A stretch of DNA of 64,000 nt from Flagellimonas meridianipacifica (GTDB lineage: Bacteria > Bacteroidota > Bacteroidia > Flavobacteriales > Flavobacteriaceae): positions 1,736,001 to 1,800,000 of the forward strand of contig NZ_PVYX01000001.1 of assembly GCF_003001695.1 (NCBI RefSeq), written 5' to 3'. The notes beneath the pieces were generated by a model. It was given only the letters and a program-made list of their open reading frames with translations. It did not search any database and was not told the DNA's origin. Shown here piece after piece: positions 58,100 through 64,000 of the stretch; within the stretch, counting starts at the first letter, position 1, and each line of letters begins with the position of its first letter. The translations under genes and the position numbers were made by a program.

Positions 58100-58139
58100 T
58101 TGTTAGTGCAACAAAAATACATATTTTTGTATTACCAAA
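58100..58139. promoter_or_regulatory. Divergent marR/hppD promoters overlapped by a perfect palindrome
   Basis: A perfect inverted repeat ACAAAAATA-CA-TATTTTTGT occupies 58111-58130. It contains a full -7 box for each direction: TATTTTTG for marR at 58122-58129 and, on the minus strand, TATTTTTG for hppD at 58112-58119. The marR box has a -33 TTG at 58100-58102, 19 nt upstream. The hppD box has a TTTG at 58136-58139 on the minus strand. A second full -7 match, TATATTTG, lies at 58141-58148. Confidence 0.65.
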
Positions 58140-58169
58140 GTATATTTGTAGGTAAAATTCAAGTTAAAA

Positions 58170-58616
58170 ATGCTCAATCAAATAGACAAAATATCGGGAA
58201 TAGGATTACACTTGGATTTGGTGTTGCGTAAAATCCAAGATGCCTATCTACGCACCTTTGAAGAATTGGGAGTGGATATGACGATTGAGCAGTGGGTGGT
58301 TCTGCATCGTATTTATGAATTGGGGGATGAAGCTTCACAAAGGGAAATCGTGCGAACCAATTTCCGAAACCGGGCCACGACCTCTAGAATTATTGGTCGG
58401 TTGGAAGGAAAAGAATGGATTTTCAAAACACGATTTGAGGGTGACCAAAAACGGTTTAAGCTGGAGCTTACCCTTAAGGGTAAAGAGGTTATCGACTTAG
58501 TATTGCCTTATGCTGTAAATCTACGTAAGCAAGCCATTAAAGATTTAGATGTTATGGAATTTGAGACCTTCTTAAAGGTTTTGGACCAGATTGGAGAAAA
58601 TTATAGCTCCAAATAG
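58170..58616 (+). CDS. MarR-family transcriptional regulator
   Basis: A 148-aa winged helix-turn-helix regulator. The helical N-terminus (MLNQIDKISGIGLHLDLVL) is followed by the wHTH: GDEASQREIVRTNFRNRATT (recognition helix region) and the wing KTRFEGDQKRFKLELTLKG. It is divergent from the tyrosine operon, with a perfect palindrome over both promoters, so it likely represses hppD and itself; an effector such as homogentisate or 4-hydroxyphenylpyruvate is inferred by analogy. Confidence 0.9.
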   Translation: MLNQIDKISGIGLHLDLVLRKIQDAYLRTFEELGVDMTIEQWVVLHRIYELGDEASQREIVRTNFRNRATTSRIIGRLEGKEWIFKTRFEGDQKRFKLELTLKGKEVIDLVLPYAVNLRKQAIKDLDVMEFETFLKVLDQIGENYSSK

Positions 58617-58774
58617 GCTGTTTTACCACCGTTTCTGTGTCATTTTATCTGAGCAAATTCTTAAAATCTATGTTTTAGGGTAATTTAGCATAGAAATAGG
58701 GTAATATTGTTGTTTTGGTGTGGTAAGGATAAGGGGAATTTTGCGACTCATTTGTCTCAAAACAAAACAGTAGC

Positions 58775-58930
58775 ATGAAAAAGTTGAAACATTATCCTAC
58801 GGTTTGGCAGACGTACCCATTTTCTATGGAAATGTTTGCCCACTTTGAAGAAGATGCCAAGAGGGCATCTGAAAGAAGTGAAGTTAAAAAAGCACGAAAG
58901 TCAAAATTAAAACTGGCTTTTGGCTGGTAA
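58775..58930 (+). CDS. Small hypothetical protein, 51 aa
   Basis: A complete short frame (ATG at 58775, TAA at 58928-58930): MKKLKHYPTVWQTYPFSMEM... ending KLKLAFGW. It is rich in Lys and aromatic residues, with a central acidic/helical stretch (HFEEDAKRASERSEVKKARK). It stands alone in a 365-nt gap, has a terminator 20 nt after its stop, and a GAATTTTG near-match to the -7 element just upstream. That context favours a real gene. I do not recognise a family. Confidence 0.65.
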   Translation: MKKLKHYPTVWQTYPFSMEMFAHFEEDAKRASERSEVKKARKSKLKLAFGW

Positions 58931-58949
58931 GTAAAATGTAATACACTTG

Positions 58950-58977
58950 AAAAGGCGTCCATTGGGCGCCTTTTTTA
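58950..58977 (+). terminator. Terminator after the 51-aa ORF
   Basis: The stem AAAAGGCGTCC / GGGCGCCTTTT (one T-G wobble, loop ATT) is followed by TTT, in the gap between the small ORF and the convergent NTF2-like gene. Confidence 0.85.
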
Positions 58978-58980
58978 TTT

Positions 58981-59436
58981 TTACTTTATTTTTCCGTCAT
59001 GGAAGCCTGCTCTCTTCCAAGTTTCATTTTCATAAACCCACAAATTGGTAATTCGGTATTTATTTTCTTTTGAGCCAAGACTATCTTTAACCTTCACGCT
59101 AACCTTGCCTGTCACAATAGCTGAATTACCGAAATACTCAATTTTGGTTTCATCCAATTTGTAGTTCAAAACTTCTATTTCCCCAGATTGGAGACGTTTA
59201 CTTCGTTTTTCCAAATAGTTGAACCAACCCTTTTTCCCAATTACCTTGGAGCTACCATTGGTGTGTAGATAGTTTGCTGTGGTCATGGAATCAAGAACCT
59301 TCAAATCACCTTCGGAAAAAGCTTTATTGAACGTTTCAATAGATGTCATTAGCGCATTGTGGTCAACGGAGTTTTTAGGTTCACAACCTAGAAGGTAGAT
59401 GCTGATTAAAACTAGGATTGATTGGTGAATTTTCAT
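58981..59436 (-). CDS. NTF2-like (DUF4440/SnoaL-type) lipoprotein
   Basis: A 151-aa protein from the ATG at 59436; the longer frame overlaps polA. The signal MKIHQSILVLISIYLLGC ends in a lipobox cysteine. The mature part (FNKAFSEGDLKVLDSMTTAN, YRITNLWVYENETWKRAGFH) is a typical NTF2-like fold of the DUF4440 type. These proteins bind small ligands or act as weak enzymes; no specific function is evident. It is 10 nt downstream of polA and probably co-transcribed. Confidence 0.82.
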   Translation of the reverse strand: MKIHQSILVLISIYLLGCEPKNSVDHNALMTSIETFNKAFSEGDLKVLDSMTTANYLHTNGSSKVIGKKGWFNYLEKRSKRLQSGEIEVLNYKLDETKIEYFGNSAIVTGKVSVKVKDSLGSKENKYRITNLWVYENETWKRAGFHDGKIK

Positions 59437-59446
59437 AGGAACTGTT

Positions 59447-62281
59447 TTAATGGGCCTCCAACCAATTATCCCCAATACCCACTTCCACATCCAAGGGTAC
59501 GGCGAGTTCGTAGGCCTTTTCCATTTCTGTTTTTATGAGTGTCTTCATTTCTTCCAACTCAGGTTTGTAGCAGTCAAAAACCAGTTCATCATGTACTTGA
59601 AGCAACATTTTGGTCTTGTAATTTCCTTCTGAAAGCTTTTTATGGATATTGATCATCGCGATTTTGATGATATCCGCGGCACTTCCCTGAATTGGTGCAT
59701 TAACAGCATTTCGTTCTGCCGCCCCACGAACCACCTGATTCCCGGCATTGATATCTTTTAGATATCGTCTCCTACCTAAAACGGTTTGTACATAGCCATT
59801 ATCTCTGGCAAAGTCTACTTGCTCACTCATATAATTGCGAAGCTTTGGATAGGTCTTGTAATAGGTATCTATAAGCTCCTTGGCCTCAGAACGACTTAAA
59901 TCCGTTTGATTGCTCAATCCAAATGCAGATACCCCATAAATGATTCCGAAGTTTACGGTTTTTGCATTGCTTCGTTGTTCACGGGTTACCTCGTCAATAG
60001 GAACATTGAAAACTCTTGAAGCCGTTGAGGCATGAATGTCCTCCCCGTTTTTAAAGGCTGAAATCATGGTGTCTTCTTCACTTAAAGCCGCAATGATTCG
60101 CAATTCAATTTGGGAATAATCCGCCGCCAACAAAACATAATTCTCATCCCTGGGTACAAAGGCTTTGCGTACTTGGCGACCTCTTTCCGTTCTGATGGGA
60201 ATGTTTTGAAGATTAGGATTGTTGCTACTCAATCTTCCTGTTGCAGCCACCGTTTGCATATAGTCCGTATGTACCCTGCCGCTGTGTTGTTGTACCTCAT
60301 TGGGTAGAGCATCCACATAGGTGCTTTTTAATTTGGATAGCCCTCTAAAGTCCAACACATTTTGAATGATTTCATGGTCTTTTGCTAGATAGGACAACAC
60401 TTCTTCCGATGTGGAAAATTGACCCGTTTTTGTTTTCTTGGGTTTGTCCACCAATTTCATTTTGCCAAAAAGTATTTCACCCAATTGTTTTGGAGAGGCG
60501 ATATTGAACTGCTCCCCGGCTTGTTCGTAGATTTTACTTTCCAGGGTTTTGATGTCGGCATCCAATTCAGTGGACAAGCTGTTGAGGTAGCCCTCGTCCA
60601 AATTGATACCTTCACTTTCCATGTCTGCCAATACACGCAGCAAGGGGACTTCAATCTCTTCGAAAAGTTTGTCGGTTTTAGCTTCTGAAAGCTCTGGTCT
60701 GAAGTGTTGCGCCAATTGATAGGTAATATCGGCATCCTCTGTAGCGTATTCGGTCTGTTTCTCTAAAGGAACTTGACGCATACTCAACTGGTTTTTCCCT
60801 TTTTTTCCAATAAGCTCTGTTATAGATACCGGGGTGTAGTTGAGATATGTTTCCGATAATACATCCATATTGTGCCGCATATCTGGATTAATAAGATAAT
60901 GTGCCAACATGGTGTCAAAAAGCTTACCCTTTACTTCAACATTATAGTTTTGCATCACCTTGATATCGTACTTCAAGTTTTGCCCCACTTTCTCAATGGC
61001 TTCCGATTCAAAAAAGGGACGCAATTTCTCAACAATTGATTGGGCGGTTTCTTTATCTTCAGGAACAGGTACGTAAAAGCCTTTTCCAGCCTCCCAACTG
61101 AATGCAATCCCCACCAATTCGGCTTCTAGAGGGTTTATGGATGTAGTTTCCGTATCAAAACAAACCGAAGTTTGAGCCATTAATTTTTCCAAAAAAAGTT
61201 CTAACCCAAGACCATGACTCACCGTCTGATAGAAATGCAGAACATCCTTTACTGTTTTTCTGCTATTGACATCTTTAATTGTTGCCGCCGCATCAGCAGG
61301 GTCACCACCAAATAAAGTAAATTGGCCGCTACCTGCTACTTTGGCTTCTTGTTTTGCAGTTTCAGTACTGCTTACTTGGGTTACTGTTTCTGCTTCGCCG
61401 GAAAAGATTTTAAGAAACTGTTCTTTAAGTCTTCTAAACTCTAGTTCTTCAAAAATTACTTGGACTTTTTCACTGTCTGGTGGACACATTTCAAAGTCTT
61501 TTTCATCGAAGGTTACTTCACAATCTGTTTTGATTTCTGCCAATTTTCTGGAAAGACGCCCCAACTCGGCATTGTCTTCCACTTTTTCCTTCATTTTTCC
61601 TTTCAATTGGTCCGTGTTGGCCAAAAGTCCTTCCATGGAACCAAAGTCGGCAAGGAATTTCTTTGCGGTTTTATCTCCAACACCTGGCAATCCTGGAATA
61701 TTGTCACTAGCGTCGCCCATCATCCCCAGATAATCTATGACCTGTTCCGGGCGTTCCACTCCAAAACGTTTCTGAACTTCGGGAATGCCCCAAATCTCAA
61801 TACCATTTCCCATTCTTGCTGGTCGGTACATAAAGATATTCTCTGATACCAACTGCCCAAAATCCTTATCTGGGGTGACCATGAAAGTTTTGAACCCTTC
61901 TTTTTCCGCTTGCTTGGCCAAGGTGCCTATTAAGTCATCGGCTTCATACCCTTCCAACTCAACTACAGGAATTTTCATCGCATTCAAAATGGATTGGATA
62001 TAGGGAACCGCAATTTTTATGGCTTCTGGAGTTTCATCCCTGTTCGCTTTGTATTCCTCAAACATTTCTGTTCTTTCCACACTACCTCCCTTATCGAAGG
62101 CCACGGCCAAATGGTCCGGTTGTTCGCGTTTGATTACATCAAATAGGGAATTCATAAAACCCATTATGGCACTGGTGTCCATGCCTTTGGAATTGATTCG
62201 AGGGTTTTTTATCAAGGCATAATATCCTCTAAAAATCAAAGCGTAGGCATCTAGTAAGAAAAGTCGTTTTTGGTCAGACAT
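59447..62281 (-). CDS. polA: DNA polymerase I
   Basis: Repair and Okazaki-fragment polymerase of 944 aa with three domains. Residues ~1-290 are a 5'-3' flap nuclease (RLFLLDAYALIFRGYYALI; GDASDNIPGLPGVGDKTAKK). Residues ~345-540 are a 3'-5' exonuclease with catalytic DTETTSINP, so proofreading is likely active. Residues ~560-944 are the polymerase, with motif A DYSQIELRIIA, motif B RSNAKTVNFGIIYG and motif C LQVHDELVFD. It is divergent from the metallophosphoesterase gene. Confidence 0.97.
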   Translation of the reverse strand: MSDQKRLFLLDAYALIFRGYYALIKNPRINSKGMDTSAIMGFMNSLFDVIKREQPDHLAVAFDKGGSVERTEMFEEYKANRDETPEAIKIAVPYIQSILNAMKIPVVELEGYEADDLIGTLAKQAEKEGFKTFMVTPDKDFGQLVSENIFMYRPARMGNGIEIWGIPEVQKRFGVERPEQVIDYLGMMGDASDNIPGLPGVGDKTAKKFLADFGSMEGLLANTDQLKGKMKEKVEDNAELGRLSRKLAEIKTDCEVTFDEKDFEMCPPDSEKVQVIFEELEFRRLKEQFLKIFSGEAETVTQVSSTETAKQEAKVAGSGQFTLFGGDPADAAATIKDVNSRKTVKDVLHFYQTVSHGLGLELFLEKLMAQTSVCFDTETTSINPLEAELVGIAFSWEAGKGFYVPVPEDKETAQSIVEKLRPFFESEAIEKVGQNLKYDIKVMQNYNVEVKGKLFDTMLAHYLINPDMRHNMDVLSETYLNYTPVSITELIGKKGKNQLSMRQVPLEKQTEYATEDADITYQLAQHFRPELSEAKTDKLFEEIEVPLLRVLADMESEGINLDEGYLNSLSTELDADIKTLESKIYEQAGEQFNIASPKQLGEILFGKMKLVDKPKKTKTGQFSTSEEVLSYLAKDHEIIQNVLDFRGLSKLKSTYVDALPNEVQQHSGRVHTDYMQTVAATGRLSSNNPNLQNIPIRTERGRQVRKAFVPRDENYVLLAADYSQIELRIIAALSEEDTMISAFKNGEDIHASTASRVFNVPIDEVTREQRSNAKTVNFGIIYGVSAFGLSNQTDLSRSEAKELIDTYYKTYPKLRNYMSEQVDFARDNGYVQTVLGRRRYLKDINAGNQVVRGAAERNAVNAPIQGSAADIIKIAMINIHKKLSEGNYKTKMLLQVHDELVFDCYKPELEEMKTLIKTEMEKAYELAVPLDVEVGIGDNWLEAH

Positions 62282-62303
62282 TGTCGTACATATTGAAGAA
62301 AAC

Positions 62304-62311
62304 CAAAACTA
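62304..62311 (-). promoter_or_regulatory. -7 box for polA
   Basis: On the minus strand TAGTTTTG, a full match to TAnnTTTG, ends 22 nt before the polA start codon. Confidence 0.55.
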
Positions 62312-62428
62312 CGAATTAATGCTAAACGAAACCGAGGGATACGAGTAACAAAAGTGTTGATTTCTCGTCTAATGGCTTGAGTAGGTTAAAAACTTCTAAA
62401 GAATAGAAGTGGAACAACCTTAAAAAAA

Positions 62429-62436
62429 TACCTTTG
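62429..62436 (+). promoter_or_regulatory. -7 box for the metallophosphoesterase gene
   Basis: TACCTTTG, a full match to TAnnTTTG, ends 13 nt before the ATG at 62450. Confidence 0.55.
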
Positions 62437-62449
62437 CAAAAAAATTGGC

Positions 62450-63682
62450 ATGCCACGCTTTTTTATAGTTCTTTCCATTTTTTACATTTTTTCGGTCTTT
62501 TATGGATTCCAGGCCTTTCGAACCTTGTTCAAAAACCCTTGGGCACAATGGGGGTACGGTATTCTGTTTTTAGGAGCTTGGATTTATTTCATAATTAAAC
62601 TCAATTCATATCAACCCGGCTCGGCCATGAGCCCATCTACCGCAATTGCCGGAGGGATTTTTATGTCGTTCTTTGCTTTGGGATTGGTTCTCGGGTCATT
62701 TATGATTTTGGAAGATATCGTTCGTTTATTTGTTGGGGGATATCGAAAAATAACCGGAGTCACTGAAAACCAAACTTACCTTCCTTCAAGAAGAGCATTT
62801 GTAAGCACCTTGGCTCTAGGTTTGGGAGCCCTCCCTTTTGGAGCTTTGCTCTATGGCATGTACAAAGGGAAGTACAATTATAAAGTTTTGAAATATGCCT
62901 TGGAGTTTGATGACTTACCCGATGAATTTGATGGGTATCAGATAACCCAGATTTCTGATGTGCACAGCGGTAGTTTTGATGATTATGATAAAGTGGCCTA
63001 CGGGGTTGATTTAATCAATCGACAAAAGAGCGATGTCATTCTCTTTACAGGTGACATGGTCAATAACAAGGCCGAAGAGATGAAGCCCTGGGCAGAACTT
63101 TTTGAGACGCTTGATGCAAAAGATGGCAAGTATTCCATTTTAGGTAATCATGATTATGGGGATTACGCTTCCTGGCCCTCTCCGGAAGCAAAGGCCCAAA
63201 ACCTGCAGGATTTGAAAGACCTTCAGAAGGATATGGGCTTTGACCTACTGTTAAATGAACACCGATACCTGGAAAAAGATGGAAAGAAAATCGCTTTGGT
63301 TGGTGTTGAGAACTGGGGCGCCGGTGGATTCAAAAAAGCAGGAGACCTTAAAAAAGCGGTTGAAGGAATAGAGGGCAACGACTTCAAGATTTTGATGAGT
63401 CATGATCCATCGCATTGGGAACAGCAGGTTGTTCATGATGACTATCACTACCATCTTACTTTAAGTGGGCATACCCACGGTATGCAGTTTGGAATTGAAA
63501 TCCCAGGTTGGGTCAAGTGGAGCCCTGTAAAGTGGCGTTACAAATATTGGGCTGGGATTTATGAAGAACTCGGACAGTTTATCAATGTGAATAGGGGTTT
63601 CGGATTTATTGGGTATCCCGGTAGGTTTGGAATTTGGCCCGAGATTTCGGTCATCACTCTTAAAAAGAAATCTTTAACTTGA
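62450..63682 (+). CDS. Membrane-anchored metallophosphoesterase
   Basis: A 410-aa protein. Residues ~1-145 contain about four membrane helices, and the C-terminal ~250 residues are a calcineurin-like phosphoesterase domain. Metal ligands are visible in ISDVHSGS (D-x-H), FTGDMVNN (GD), LGNHDYGD (GNHD), MSHDPSH and SGHTHGMQFG (GHxH). This topology resembles the YkuE/LpxH-like and UDP-2,3-diacylglucosamine-hydrolase-related phosphoesterases. The substrate is unknown; a lipid or nucleotide phosphate is plausible. Confidence 0.9.
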   Translation: MPRFFIVLSIFYIFSVFYGFQAFRTLFKNPWAQWGYGILFLGAWIYFIIKLNSYQPGSAMSPSTAIAGGIFMSFFALGLVLGSFMILEDIVRLFVGGYRKITGVTENQTYLPSRRAFVSTLALGLGALPFGALLYGMYKGKYNYKVLKYALEFDDLPDEFDGYQITQISDVHSGSFDDYDKVAYGVDLINRQKSDVILFTGDMVNNKAEEMKPWAELFETLDAKDGKYSILGNHDYGDYASWPSPEAKAQNLQDLKDLQKDMGFDLLLNEHRYLEKDGKKIALVGVENWGAGGFKKAGDLKKAVEGIEGNDFKILMSHDPSHWEQQVVHDDYHYHLTLSGHTHGMQFGIEIPGWVKWSPVKWRYKYWAGIYEELGQFINVNRGFGFIGYPGRFGIWPEISVITLKKKSLT

Positions 63683-63742
63683 ATTTAACGTAGCTGAAAC
63701 CCTTGTATAGCTTGCGTTCGAGTTAATTTTAACAAATTTTCT

Positions 63743-63750
63743 TACTTTTG
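63743..63750 (+). promoter_or_regulatory. -7 box for the thioredoxin-fold gene
   Basis: TACTTTTG, a full match to TAnnTTTG, ends 23 nt before the ATG at 63774. Confidence 0.6.
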
Positions 63751-63773
63751 AGATACAAACCCAATGTACGCCT

Positions 63774-64000
63774 ATGTCCAAATTTGGTGAACTTATCGAT
63801 TTAAACATTCCAGTACTGCTTGACTTCTATGCAGAATGGAATGAGCCTTCTACCTCCATGCATCCAGTTCTTAGAGATGTTGCCGCCGCTTTGGGAGACA
63901 AAGGAAAGGTGATTAAAATTGATGTTGACAAGAATAAAGAACTTTCGCAGGCACTTCGTATCAAAGGACTACCAACCCTAATGATTTATAAAAAGGGTGA
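63774..64000 (+). CDS. Thioredoxin-family protein without the CxxC active site, 3' partial
   Basis: The visible 75 residues begin MSKFGELIDLNIPVLLDFYA and continue through a thioredoxin-like strand and helix to KIDVDKNKELSQALRIKGLP and TLMIYKKG. The cis-proline region (KGLPTL) is conserved. Where thioredoxins have WCGPC, this protein has WNEPS followed by TSM, so both redox cysteines are missing. It is therefore unlikely to be a disulfide reductase and may be a binding or chaperone-like paralogue. The window ends inside the gene. Confidence 0.85.
   Translation, partial: MSKFGELIDLNIPVLLDFYAEWNEPSTSMHPVLRDVAAALGDKGKVIKIDVDKNKELSQALRIKGLPTLMIYKKG

Noticed and set aside
58141..58148. Second -7 match TATATTTG for marR
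   Set aside because: A full match, but no -33 element at the right distance; the box at 58122-58129 is better placed, so I mention it only as an alternative.

Overview
The window is a 64 kb piece of chromosome from a marine-type member of the Flavobacteriaceae (phylum Bacteroidota). The main reasons are a fused CcoN-CcoO cbb3 oxidase subunit, TonB/ExbD and DUF4097/DUF5916 families typical of the phylum, ribosomal protein S2 with a long acidic tail, AT-rich DNA, almost no Shine-Dalgarno sequences, and repeated use of the Bacteroidota -7 promoter element TAnnTTTG. The genus cannot be fixed from sequence alone. Nearly all of it is ordinary core genome. I see no prophage, CRISPR array, rRNA operon or complete insertion sequence.

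Layout. 1-6.9 kb: cbb3 oxidase operon (ccoNO, truncated by the window start, then ccoQ, ccoP, ccoG, ccoH and a TauE/SafE-type membrane protein), followed by an acetyl-CoA hydrolase/CoA-transferase gene and a strong terminator. 7-18.3 kb: a block that reads as a low-oxygen regulon (hemN-usp, a TonB-like gene, usp-SLC13 permease-pckA-pfkA, hpf-lipoprotein), with a ROK sugar kinase in between. 18.3-23.4 kb: sugar porter, waaA, DegT aminotransferase, galE. 23.5-30.4 kb: sucA-sucB, a small aspartyl protease, tatD and asparaginase. 30.5 kb: tRNA-Ser(GGA). 30.6-34.9 kb: exbB and two tandem exbD pairs, then an outer-membrane barrel protein. 34.9-42.3 kb (minus strand): PAP2-like protein, rpoN, asnS, RND exporter, frr, pyrH. 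42.5-45.6 kb: ECF sigma factor, HEAT-repeat anti-sigma candidate and two DUF4097 proteins. 45.7-48.8 kb: tsf, rpsB, rpsI, rplM. 49-52.2 kb: DUF5916 protein and a lipoprotein. 52.3-58.6 kb: tyrosine/homogentisate catabolic operon with a divergent MarR regulator. 58.8-64 kb: a tiny ORF, an NTF2-like lipoprotein, polA, a metallophosphoesterase and the start of a thioredoxin-fold gene.

The most notable non-gene signal is a shared promoter design in the 9-17 kb block. Four promoters (hemN, tonB-like, usp-SLC13-pckA-pfkA, hpf) each carry a CRP/FNR-type palindrome TGAY-N4-RTCA, followed after exactly 23 nt by a TAnnTTTG-like -7 box. That puts the palindrome centre at about -41.5. Oxygen-independent haem synthesis, cbb3 oxidase, ribosome hibernation and the PEP carboxykinase/phosphofructokinase node would thus form one micro-oxic programme; the regulator itself is not in the window.

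Other items worth a second look are a perfect palindrome spanning two back-to-back -7 boxes between marR and hppD, a 5'-end hairpin in the rpsB leader, S2 fused to a helix-hairpin-helix domain, duplicated ExbD pairs with a periplasmic CxxC, a 128-bp inverted-repeat element that supplies the 3' end of an aminotransferase gene, REP-like hairpins inside the tyrosine operon, and a thioredoxin-fold protein lacking its CxxC.
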